Shown one piece after another: positions 46,106 through 56,859 of a DNA stretch of 64,000 nt. Source of the DNA: Gnetum montanum (taxonomy: Eukaryota; Streptophyta; Gnetopsida; Gnetales; Gnetaceae). The stretch covers positions 1,298,790-1,362,789 of the forward strand of contig MNCI01017909.1 of NCBI GenBank assembly GCA_015680685.1. Direction: 5' to 3'. Each line of letters begins with the position of its first letter. The stretch's first letter is position 1. The notes below the pieces were generated by a model. That model did not search any database and was not told where the DNA came from. It saw only the letters and a list, made by a program, of their open reading frames with translations. Position numbers and translations under genes: made by a program.

Positions 46106-49100
46106 TGTTGGCAACCATTTGGAACCAAACTGCCAACGTTGGAGACCTTTAAAGGATCAAAGGTATTCTTTAAACAAGGTTTAGGTGTTTGCTTTTCTTT
46201 AGAAACACCAAGGCCTAGATACCTCCAAATAGACTCAATAGCTATAAAATGAACTAATCATAAGTATGTGTTTACTATTGTAAATGTTGAAATGGCTGGG
46301 TTGTATATAAACTATAATTGGCCATCATAAAAGAAATTCAACTAACTTTGTTAAATACTATGAGTTGTTAGAGATTGCTGTTTTGTTCAATCACTTAGTC
46401 TATATGGTCCCTATAGTATGTTACTTGTAACAAATAATATTTTTCAAAAACATTTGCACACAATTTTGCCAATCTACTCTTAGTTTCTTCCAAAGAGAAA
46501 GTTCCACAAGAAAACTAGAAATAGAGCAAGATTCAATGGACTTTAGAAGAGAAAGAAAAGAAAATAGTTTTGTGTGAAAACTCAAATATTCAAGCAAAGT
46601 AAATATTTAAGAAATTTTATAAAAAAAAAATCTTATTACACTTCCAAAAATGCTATGTAAACTACAAAGTATGAGTCTCTATTTTGACTAGCTAATAGTT
46701 GTCAAAGGTTACATTCAACAGGGCCTTCAAAAAATTTGACAATTTTTGGATTGAAATACTAAGGCAATATACTTTAAAATAATAAAACTATTTCAATTGT
46801 CTCAAAATATGAAATATTTTCTTAGATCCTTTATGCTCAAAATAGGCAATTTCATTAAGAAATTACTACTAAATTGCTCTTGAGGCTTTTCAACAACATA
46901 AGCTCTTCTATGGCAGATCTTAATAGTAGTCTAATATTGCACAAAAACAAAGTTATAAAAGCAACCTAGAAAGAATCCTAAAATTAAATGCCAAGCATGA
47001 TGCTACCTAAACCATTAGCTAAGTAACTAAAACAAAATGGGAAGAAATGAACTAATAGGATTTAAAAAAAAGAAAGCAATTGAATTGATGTCTTTAGCAA
47101 GCCATCTTATAAATAATCTTCAATTGTCTTTTTCCAAAATCCTTCTCCAAAATTCTACCTTTGAAGGTCATTTTATAGTGACCTAAATGTAGTTCCAATA
47201 ATCATGAGAAGTTTAGGGTATTACAAATATCTAGGAATATTAATTTATAACCACCTTAGGAGTTATAACTTCCATGGAGGTTATGAGAAATTTGAGCAAT
47301 GGTTGCCAAGTGTTTTCATGATAACAAATGTCATAGGAGTTATCATAGAAAGTTACAAAAATTTGAGAAATACATGCCACAATTGGCAAGTGTCCTTTTA
47401 AATGCAAACAATTTAGAAAATTTAGTTGGATTTTTATACAACCTTTATGTGAAAATTAGCTTAAAATAAATAAAGATCTATAGATCCTCCTTTCTAAATC
47501 ATAACGTTACCACATGTACATGTATTACCTTTTTCAAACTTATATTATAACTTGTAGCCACCATATATATATAATGTTTTTAATAATTCTCTAGCTAAGC
47601 TTTTAACTTAAAATATGAAACACAAATTTCTCCAACATAGTTTGAGCACAAAGCTTTGTTGCTACCATGTTGCCACTGCCTTGCTTCTTTTACCACTGTG
47701 TTACTTATTGGCACATAACTAGTGCAAGAGTGATGTCACCATGATAAACAGGCATGTGTTTAGATCAAAGCCTTATCTAGCATACCTAGCGTGTTGATGC
47801 ATGTTTTTTCAATTATAGAGTTGCTCAAAAATTCTTTAAGCTCCACATGTTAGCTCATTCCTATCCAACAATTGATGATGCTCCTAGCTCCATCGTTGTT
47901 GGAACTAGTCATGTTTCTAGCCATCATGGTCTTGCACGTTGATGTTGCCTCTACTATTGCCATTGGAATTGGGATTGGAATTGCTTATTTTGCTCATTTG
48001 ATTATTTCAAATCATTTTTTAAGGTTTGCAATTGGCCCTCTCTGGGCTGGATTAAACTACCATTGAGTATTAAATTACCTTTCTATGTTTTTTGGCATTT
48101 CCCTGGCCATGCTACTAACATTTTTGCATGTTAGAATTGTCTATTTTCATTTGAAAATTGTAGTTGTCACTATTAAATCTTCAGTGCGCATGTAAGTGAA
48201 AAATTCATCGATTGCAATGATTGTGCAAGGAAAAGCTATGATGCCATGTTACTAGTAAAAATTTGTTATTATTTTCTTGAGAAAATGTTGTAAATGGAAA
48301 AAATCTAAATAGAAAAGATCACATATAGAAATCCCTCAACTACGGTCACCCATCTTGGCATCAATTCTTTGCCCATAGCCTTATCTAGCATACCTAGCAT
48401 GTTGATGCATCCTTTTTCAATTACAGAGTTGCTTAGAAATTATTTGAGCTCCACATGTTAGCTCATTCCTATCCAACAATTGTTGATGCTCCTAGCTCCA
48501 TCGTTGTTGGAAGTAGTCATGGTTCTAGCCATCATGGTCTTGCACGTTGATGTCGCCTCTACTATTACCATTGGCATTGGGATTGGTACTACTTATTTTT
48601 CTCATTCGATTATTTCAAATCATTTTTTAAGGTTTGCAATTGGCCCTCTCTGGGCTGGATTAAACTGCCATTGAGTGTTAAATTACCTTTCTATGTTTTT
48701 TGGCATTTCCCTGGCCATGCTACTAACATTTTTTCATGTTAGAATTGTCTATTTTCATTTGAAAAATGTAGTTGTCACTATTAAATCTTTAGCATACATG
48801 TAAGTGAAAAATTCGTTGGTTGCAATGATTGTGTAGGGAAAAGCTATGATGTCGTGTTACTGGTAAAAATTTGTTATTATTTGCTTGAGAAAATGTTGTA
48901 GATGGAAAAACTCTAAATAGAAAAGATCACATATAGAAATCCCTCAACTACGATCACCCATCTTGGCATCAATTCTTTGCCCATGTTTCCATTTAGTGCT
49001 TTGTCCACCTTCATAGTTGCCTCATCTCATTAGAGTATGTTCTATATATGTTTTTTTGTGTTTTCGTATCCATGTGCAGGAACTCATTTCTCTTGGAATT

Positions 49101-49787
49101 CATCTTAGGCAGCAAAAATTTGCTCAATGGTGCAATGGTTGAAATGATGAGCAACGTTAATTATTTCTATTCTTGTTTAGGGTAAGAATTTTGATTTGAT
49201 AATGTTAACATCCGATGTGTTGCTACTTTGGTAACTTAGGATATGATTTCACAAACAATAGTAGACCTTTACTATTTCTTAGTTTCAAGTATTGTTCAAC
49301 TTCCAGAACTAAAATTTAATCAGTTAATGACAAAGGATTTCTCATAGCATTATTGTAGTGCATTTTTTAAGCTTTAAACTTGTCAAATTGTTGATATCCT
49401 AGCCATGGATTTTTGTCTAAATGCTTATTTCAAATTGATTACTTCCCCCCAAAACTTTAAACATAAGGGCCTTGTAACAAGCTTATCTTAAATGCCAAAT
49501 TTAACCTCAAGCAAAAGGAATGTTGTTTGCCTATGTATCTATTAGAACTCAAAAGTCCAAAAATATTGAGAACTGAAAATGTAATCCAACTCATACTCCT
49601 AATTAAAACGCCATGTGAATATAACAACCAAACTAAAAACTGTAGCACTAAATAGATCATTTGCCTAAAACTTAGATAGGCAATGTTACTTATGGTCCTC
49701 AAGTACATATCTTTTACTCTTATATATTTTTGCCATATCTACTGATTTCATATTACTGCACCATAAAATGGCGAAAATGTGCCAACA
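46106..49787 (-). repeat. Element D 5' LTR (3682 bp)
   Basis: Partner of 36016-39167. On the plus strand it begins TGTTGGCAACC (46106) and ends GTGCCAACA (49787). It contains a 608-bp tandem duplication (47769-48984) that accounts for most of its extra length. Confidence 0.92.
47769..48984. repeat. 608-bp tandem duplication within element D 5' LTR
   Basis: Unit 1 (47769-48376) and unit 2 (48377-48984) both begin AGCCTTATCTAGCATACC and end ATTCTTTGCCCAT. The matching region of the other LTR is single-copy, so the duplication arose after insertion or on one LTR only. It duplicates a hydrophobic plus-strand ORF (47872-48066, 48480-48674) whose coding status is doubtful. Confidence 0.93.
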
Positions 49788-49792
49788 ACCAC

Positions 49793-50157
49793 AAGTTATG
49801 GTTACTAACCATAGTCCTTAGTCAAGTTAGGTTGTTATACCATGAGCCCACCATAGGTTGTAATTTAACAAAAATAGAAGAAAATGAACTTTTTGAATAC
49901 CATGAGCTAGTTAGAAGTCATGGTTAGGTCATGGTAAATGTTCTACCCTTCATGGTACTTACTCATACTTCAAATTTATCTCCCAAGTAGACCATGAGTT
50001 GTTGGAGGATTGGAAAAATAAATCACGAGTAGACCACAAGTCATGGTAAGGTCATGGTTATTCATCATGGGTAGTGGTGAGGTTATGGTTACCTAAAAAT
50101 GTCTCTATATTTACCATGAATCTTGATGAATTTATGGTCCTACAAGAAATACAAAAA
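49793..50157. repeat. Dense ACCATGA/TCATGGT inverted-motif block
   Basis: After element D's right TSD, the motifs ACCATGA, TCATGGT and CATGGTAA recur more than ten times in both orientations. Examples are the closely spaced copies around 49915-49935 and 50040-50065. No ORF of note. It could be a degraded minisatellite or the regulatory end of another element. Confidence 0.6.
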
Positions 50158-50429
50158 AATAAAAAAAAAAATTTTGAATATAATCTATTAAAATTTGAGT
50201 CTCAACACTTGGAAACAAAGACTAGAAACATGTGTTATAGTTTGCAAACATAGTAGGACAAGCTTGAATTAGAAGATAAACATCTTTTAAGCCTTGAATT
50301 CAATATTTGTATGCAAAATGTACAAAACTATCATAAACATATATGAACTCTTAAATCTATACTAAAATGACTTCAAATGTCTTTAGAAACATCAAAAAAA
50401 ACATGTAAAGCTTATAGAGAAACAAAACA

Positions 50430-50669
50430 AGAAACTCTTGGAAGTTCTAAATAAATGGATCATAATATTTGCATGGTCTTGTAATGAAATCACTAGAATC
50501 GATCCACATACATGGCAATATCACATATGCACTATTTCTACAATGAAGCCCAAGCACTAATCACAATGTAAATTAAATCCAAAGCTAAAGTAGATAATTA
50601 AGAAGAAGACTGAAAAGCTCCTAAAGATTGGATTCATCTATCTTATGGTAGATAATGAATGGATAAGTC
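50430..50669 (+). pseudogene. Element F RT, N-terminal part
   Basis: Forward text includes NKWIIIFAWSCNEITRIDPH, WQYHICTI, KLNPKLK, IIKKKTEKLLKIGFIYLMVD and NEWIS, the linker and N-terminal RT motifs of Athila/Tat elements (FAWS...GI-P...KAGFI-P). It ends exactly at element E. AAGTC at 50665-50669 is E's left TSD. Confidence 0.75.
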
Positions 50670-51716
50670 TGTTGACCTTTTGGTATGTCAAAATGTTAAG
50701 AAAAATGGAGCACAAGGATGTTTGTGTGGTTGTTGTATTTACAAGAAAAAATTATGAACAAGGAATTCATAGATCGTGTAGACAGACTCACAAGCAAAGC
50801 ACCTGGATTAAGGCAAAAAGACATGTGAAAGCTCAGAAACATGGACAAGGAACGAAGATCTCAAAGTGTAAAGGGAGCTAAAGAAAGACATCTCTAGAAA
50901 ATAGTGGATGTCTTGGCAAAATTGAAGGCAACACAAGAGAAGATTTTTTGGAAAAATAGCAGATGTCTTTCTAGAGAGAAAGATGTCTTCTTGTAGAATG
51001 AAGATCAGATGTAGAAAAACATCTTAGTCTTAGAGAAGACGTCTTTCCAAAATGAAGGTCCATTGTAGAAAGATGTCTCAGTCTTAGAGAAGATGTGTCT
51101 AGTAACTATTAACTAGTCGTTGCACAAATCCCAAGGTGATTTTAAAAACATATTGGCTATAAGAAGTCTTCATTCTCATTGGAAAATGAAAAAGCATTCT
51201 GGACTATCAATTGTATTCATCAAGTAATCATTTTTGTTCTTCATTGTACAATCTTTTATCTATTGTAATTGGTCAAAGTGAGGTGTACTTCAAAGTGCAA
51301 GGATCAAAAAAATTAGTTGCATTCTTTCCTTGTGATTTTTTTTCTCTTTTGTTGCCCTGTGAGGTTGATGTGCTTCTTGTGGGAAGGCATCTTTCTTGAG
51401 CTTGTCAGGATCCTACGAGATTGAGTGTTAGTGTAGCACCATAGCACTCCAGAGCGAAGTTCAAGTTGTAAAGGCTATGAAATTCTAAAAACCACATTTT
51501 AAGCTTGTCAAGATCTTGTGGGGTTGAGTGGATTTACAACGATGAATCACTTTGTTGTGGAGTTTAAAGCTTGTATAGTGTGTCATACCCTTCAAACCAC
51601 ATTTGAGAGCAACAAAGTTCAGAGGCATGCTTGTGAATTACCCTCCAAATGTGGACTACCCAATTTGGGAAACCACATTATTTTTGGTGTGCGCTTTCCT
51701 TTAAAGAATTTTAATT
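50670..51716 (+). repeat. Element E 5' LTR
   Basis: Starts TGTTGACCTTTTGGTATGTC. U3 (50884-51110) contains repeated AGATGTCT, AGACGTCT and AGACATCT motifs. The 3' border is less clear: compared with the other LTR, it lacks the terminal TTATTCATCCCCCTCC and later text before the PBS. Confidence 0.85.
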
Positions 51717-51738
51717 TGGGGTATCGAAGCCTGGTACT
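51716..51738 (+). other. Element E primer-binding site (iMet-like)
   Basis: GGGGTATCGAAGCCTGGTAC follows the LTR. It resembles the TGGTATCAGAGCC site complementary to initiator Met tRNA that Copia elements use, with one base lost. Confidence 0.6.
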
Positions 51739-51989
51739 CTTGTGCTCTACATCAATCTCCAAAAGTGAACATGGAAGGGATTATTAACATCATATAAATC
51801 TAGATAAAGAGACTAATTTGCTTCATCAATTGTTGTGCTTAGTTCCTATATCACATCTCCTATAAATGTAAGTCTCTCATTCCCCACTTGTCATTCAAAA
51901 ATAAAGGAGATTATGACAATTTGAACAATAATAAAAGGATAAATAATGATATTTCCCTTGAAAAAAGGTATGGGATGTTTTGTCATGAA

Positions 51990-53215
51990 GTTATTTCTTT
52001 TTAAACCTTATGCATTGAAATAAAAGATGCTTTACATGCCAAGGAAGTAAAAATTAAAGTTTTTAATGATGAATGTTTTTATCTCAAGAAAGAAAACACA
52101 AACCTTAAGTTTGAGGTTCAAAAACTAACCAATGTGATTAAGCAGATGAGTAAGAGCTTCAAAGGTAAGGAAAGAGGTACAAATATTTCAAATTCTAATT
52201 TTTAATAAATCTTCAATAGAATGCTTGGTATTTAATGGAAGAGGTCATATGGTCTCTAAAAGTCCTAGTAATAATAGGTTAAAGCTAAAGAACAAAAGTG
52301 ATGAAGAGATGAAAAAGGAAAAAATATCTACACCAGCTGGGATGATGGAGACTAAAGTAAGATGGAGGATGATGCAAAAGGTTCACATCTCATATGTATG
52401 GCTCTCACAGATGATGATGTTGGCACCTTAGATGATGAATCTGAATATGAAGATGAAAGCTTTCAATGCTAGTATCAAAGTCTTTTGAACAAACAACAAG
52501 AAGGTACAAATCAAGACATCTCTTCATTAAAGTTAAAGATTTTAGACCTCACAAAATCTCAAACCTTTGGGCTGAGAATGAAAAACTCATCAAGTTTGAT
52601 GAGTAGGTTAAGAAAGAACTAGCAAATGCTAAACTTGTAAATGAGAGGTTTCTCAGAGGAAAGAAGTCCCTTAGGATGGTTCTAGGAGAAGGAAGAAGTC
52701 CACATGATAAGAGTGGGCTTGGATGTTGTACACAAGAAGAAGCATCTACACCAACTCCATCGCAACAAAAGGCTACACCAAAGAATGAAGAATCAATGGG
52801 AACCACATCTCAACCAAGAGCAACTCCAAGGTTTGATCACTTTAACTACTATAGGAAAGTGAGATGTTATTATTATCATAAATTTGGGCATAAGCAATGG
52901 GAGTGCAATTTAAAATAATATCACATGAGCACTTGGTCATATCATAGGAATTCTTGGTCTTATCCAAATGTGCCTAGAAATAATTTTTCATAGGGTAAAA
53001 AGGATAGGCAAACAAATCAAAGAGAAGTCAAGAAAGATTAGACAACTCAAAAGAATGAGAGAGTTCAAAAAGTTTGGAGAATCAAGAGGAAGGAACCTAA
53101 GAATGAGAAGACACTATCTAGCCAATTTGTGAAAGGAAGCCAAGCCTTGAAAATTGAAGAAGTTTATGCAGAAAGAGAAACCTTGAAAGAGGAATCTCAT
53201 TCTCTAACACTCTAG
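51990..53215 (+). pseudogene. Element E gag
   Basis: A charged coiled-coil stretch comes first (ECFYLKKENTNLKFEVQKLT, about 52065-52160). The open 52676-52918 stretch with its upstream text reads LVNERFLRGKKSLRMVLGEG and SPHDKSGLGCC, which is the SIRE/Maximus gag signature before the knuckle. The knuckle CYYYHKFGHKQWEC (about 52864-52905) matches Cys-x2-Cys-x4-His-x4-Cys except that the second Cys is Tyr. A basic tail follows (QREVKKD, RIKRKEPKNEKTLSSQFVKG). Frames are broken. Confidence 0.8.
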
Positions 53216-54795
53216 GCATCTTAATTCTCAATTGCAAGCAAGGTAAGTCAAGGTAAGTTGCTATCTTCTTGCTAGCTAAATTTTTTATCAGTATTTAATT
53301 TGAAAACTCTAAATTGTTTTTGAAATGTGCTCACTTTATTTATTGGATGTTATCTCTAGATCAACTCTTATAAAAGAATATTTTTTAATAATTTTTTATG
53401 GTATCTTTTGATTGTATGAGCTCAATGTGATTAATCTTATAATTTAATGAAAGCTTTTGGTACTTATAAACTTGTAAATTTTTTTTTTAAATCATCTTTT
53501 AGATTCTTAACTTTGCTACATAACAAAAGGCCTTGTGTTAAACTTTCATTATACATTGTGGTTTCCTTTGATATTACAAAGCTCAACTCTTTTGAAAGAT
53601 TAAGGCATTTGAATTGGTATCTTTGATGAAAATCTTGAATCTTCTCAAGAAATATTTCTGGAGGAACTATCAGTACTATTAATAGAAGACTTTAGTCTCC
53701 ATACTTGATCTTAATGTTGATTTGCAAAAATAGTATGTTGATGAGAAAAGAATAAGTTGACCCAAAATGGGACCCAAAGGGAGCATTAGAATCTTCACAT
53801 ATGTAGGGTAAGCCTATACCTAATCCAAGAGGCCACCAGTGTAGGGGGAGTCTCTTGAGGCTTTTGCCAAAAGGCACTCAAGTAGCAAAACTTCAAATTT
53901 CAACTCACCCTTACCTAAAAATGAGCAAGGAAGAGCATATTCATCTAGTAATGCTATAAAAAAATTACATTTATTAACTCCTTACCTAAAGATGAACTTT
54001 TATGATGAAAGATCTTGATGTTTATATGTTATATAGACTTACCTGTGAGCTTGATTTATTGTCTAACCTTTGTATGTTGAGAATATATCTTTTAAGTACC
54101 TAAGGTCCTTATTGCAAATATGAATTGAGATATACTAGAATAGGTGTTGTACTAGAACAAGTGTTCATGATCTCTTTTGGTAAGATATGAGGTATATTCA
54201 TATGCTATTTTTCCTTCCTTTAACATGATTATTGTATATTAGTTTATGAATATTCTTTTGGATAAAAAGTTAATTGGTTGATCTTTTGATATATTCAACA
54301 TGATTAGATGTCTTGCTTTGTCTTAAAATTTGAATATGCATGTTTTAAACTCCTTTCCATGAACTTACTATGAGATTTTTGATCTTTTTAAAAGAATGTT
54401 GGATGATTATAGAATCATGGTAGATAGGTTATTGAAAGGCTTGGATCAGCTATGCTTCTTGTTGTGAATAGATGAAGGACCACTCTTGATAAAAACAAGT
54501 TTTGCTCCATCAGCCCTATGAAATTAATGAAAGGTGTACTCTTCAATTGGTTCTCTTGCAAAATGATTTTATGTCATGTACATTTATTTCATGAAACATT
54601 TTTGCAAGTGTTTAGATTCTTTTGGGTGTTTTCTATACAATGGAAGAGATTTATGTGATAATGGTTATGATCATTATGCAATGGCTCTCTATAACTATAT
54701 GTTTTTATGATATATCCTTCATACCAAATTTTGCTTCTTAGAAGATAACATTATTCTTAGAACTATAATCCTTGGTGCCTTCATCCCCTTTTTGT
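53216..54795 (+). other. Element E post-gag region
   Basis: AT-rich, with no pol or env motif on either strand. Short ORFs only. Confidence 0.55.
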
Positions 54796-54800
54796 TCATG

Positions 54801-54899
54801 TCCAAAAAGGGGGAGAAGTGCTTAGTAGCTTATGTATTTTGGTGTGATAAAGACTAATCCATTTTCTTACGTTTTGGACATTACCAAAATGGGGGAGAT
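54801..54899 (+). other. Element E polypurine tracts (two)
   Basis: A first tract CCAAAAAGGGGGAGAAGTG lies at 54802-54820 and a second, ACCAAAATGGGGGAGAT, at 54883-54899 directly before the 3' LTR. The adjacent tract is the expected PPT; the upstream one is a near copy. Confidence 0.8.
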
Positions 54900-56029
54900 T
54901 GTTGACCTTTTGGTATGTCAAAACGTTAAGAAAAATGGAGCACAAGGATGTTTGTGTGTTTGTGTGGTTATTGTGATTATAGGACAAAATTGTGAACAAG
55001 GAATTCATAGAACATGTAGAAAAACTCACAAGAAAAGTACTTGAATTGGGGCAAAAAGGCATGTAAAAGCTTAAGAACATGGACACAAAACAAAGATTTC
55101 AAAGTACAAAGGGAGCTAAAGAAAGACATCTTCAAGAAATAGTGGACATCTTGGTAGAATTGAAGGAAACATAGGAGAAGACATCTATAGAAAATGATAG
55201 ATGTCTTTCTGAAGAGAAAGATGTCTTTCATAACAAGAAGAAATCTTTGCAAAATGAAGGTCATATGCTAAAAGACGTCTCAGTCTTGGAGAAGATGTCT
55301 TTCCAAAATGAAGGTCCATTGTAGAAAGACATCTCAATTTTAGAGAAGACGTCTCCAATGACCATTAATTAGCCATTACATGAATTCTAAGGTGATTTTG
55401 GAAACATATTGGCTATAAGAAGACTTCATTATCATTGGGAAATGAAGAATCATTATGTACTATCAATTGTATTCATCAAGTAATCATTGTAATCATTTTT
55501 GTTCTTCATTGTACAATCCTTCGTGTATTGTAATTGGTCAAAGTGAGCTATACTTCAAAGTGCAAGGATCAGCACACTTAGTTGCATTCTTTCCTTGTGA
55601 TTGTTGTTCTCTTATGTTGCCTTGCAAGGTTGATGTACTTCTTGCAAGAAGTCATCTTGCTTGAGTTTGTTAGGATCCTAGGGGATTAAGTGTTGGTGTA
55701 GCACCACAAGACTCCAAAGTGGAGCTCAAGTTGTAAAGGTTGTGGGATCCTAGAAACCACTTTCTAAGCTTATCACGACCTTGCACGGTTGAGTGAATTT
55801 GTAGCAATAAATCACTCCATTGTGGAGCTTAAAGCTTGTACAAGATGTGGTATCCTTCAAACCACATTTGAGAGCAACAAAGTCTAGAGGTATGCTTGCG
55901 AACTACCCTCCAAGTGTGGACTACCCAAGTTGGGGAACCACGTTATTTTGGTGTGTTCTTTTCTTTGAAGAATTTTTATTTGGAAAACTTATTCATCCCC
56001 CTCCCCCCTTCTAGGTTCAATGATCCTCG
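54900..56029 (+). repeat. Element E 3' LTR
   Basis: Colinear with 50670-51716. U3 (55117-55360) has AGACATCT, AGATGTCT and AGACGTCT in at least eight copies. The end, AACTTATTCATCCCCCTCC then CTTCTAGG, resembles SIRE/Maximus LTR ends. The final bases before the TSD read CTCG instead of the usual CA. Confidence 0.85.
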
Positions 56030-56560
56030 AAGTTCACTAGTAATTAACCAAAGAATTAAGGATAGTGGTGAATCTGGATTAATTTCAAATTACTAAATAT
56101 AATAATATTTAAGGGTCATTTCTCATTTTCATTTTTTAATCAAATTCTTGACACAATTGAACGTCATATGTACTATAATTTTTTAGATGGTTATAGTGGC
56201 TATAATTAAATCCAAATTTCACCAAAGAACCAAGCCAAGACAACATTCACAAGTTCCTAGAGGATTTTTTTTATATAAAAATATTTGATTTGGCTTGTAT
56301 GATATGCCTATTAGTTTTCAATGTCTAATATTAAGCATCTTCTAGAAGCATATTAGAAATGGTTTTGAAGTCTTCATGCATGACTTTTCCACCCATGGAT
56401 TTGACTTTGAATAGATCCTAGACCAACTCAAGTAAGTAGTAAAGAGGTGTGTGAAGATGAACCTAAATTTGAACTAGTAGAGGAGCCATATCATGATCTA
56501 GGAAGACATCATTTTGAGGCATAAGATTTCAAAGAGAGACATTGAAGTGGATCATAAGAA
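56030..56560 (+). pseudogene. Element F RT, middle part
   Basis: RT text resumes after element E: SLVINQRIKD, then HFSFSFFNQILDTIERHMYY (stops and frame slips between), NFLDGYSGYN and IQISPKNQAKTTFTS (56110-56255). Later fragments include LVFNV and SMSNIKHLL. The GYSGYN-I motif identifies the lineage. The YxDD region is not clearly readable. Confidence 0.82.
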
Positions 56561-56859
56561 TATCATGATCATCCAAGGAATTACATAGAGATCTCAAATG
56601 TGAGGTTAATCCTTGGACATATAGGGTACTATTGGTGCTTCATTAAGAATTTTTTCAAGATTTCTAAACTACTAGTTGAGCTTACAAAAAATATGCATCC
56701 TTTATCCAAACCAATGTTTGCAAAAAGGAATCTAAGCTTTTCAAATAAATGCTTGTAGAGACTCTAATTCTACAAGAAGCCAATTGGTCTAGGTTTTTTC
56801 ACATTATGACATACGCATTCAACTATGTCTTGGAAGGCATGCTTGTAAAGATGGATGTT

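Larger units (their letters stand above)
36016..49787 (-). mobile_element. Element D: Tat-like gypsy with giant LTRs and extra RNase H
   Basis: A complete but decayed reverse-strand element of 13,772 bp with an exact 5-bp TSD, ACCAC, at 36011-36015 and 49788-49792. The terminal inverted repeat is TGTTGGCA (mutated to TATTGGCA at 36016) with TGCCAACA. LTRs are 36016-39167 (3' LTR) and 46106-49787 (5' LTR). In reading order: PBS, gag, protease, archaeal-type RNase H, RT, gypsy RNase H, integrase, post-pol ORF, polypurine tract. Stops are frequent throughout. Confidence 0.93.
50670..56029 (+). mobile_element. Element E: gag-only SIRE/Maximus-like Copia element
   Basis: A forward-strand insertion within element F's RT. 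LTRs are about 50670-51716 and 54900-56029, both starting TGTTGACCTTTTGG. The TSD is AAGTC (50665-50669) against AAGTT (56030-56034). RT reading resumes after 56030 (I-S-S-L-V-I-N), which supports the boundary. Inside: an iMet-like PBS, gag of SIRE/Maximus character, about 1.6 kb without coding, and a polypurine tract. No protease, integrase or RT was found, so it is non-autonomous. Confidence 0.87.

Noticed and set aside
46106-47870. ORF 47204-47401 and similar short ORFs in the element D LTRs as genes
   Set aside because: The matching region of the other LTR (about 37195-37395) is interrupted, and the text has no recognisable motif.
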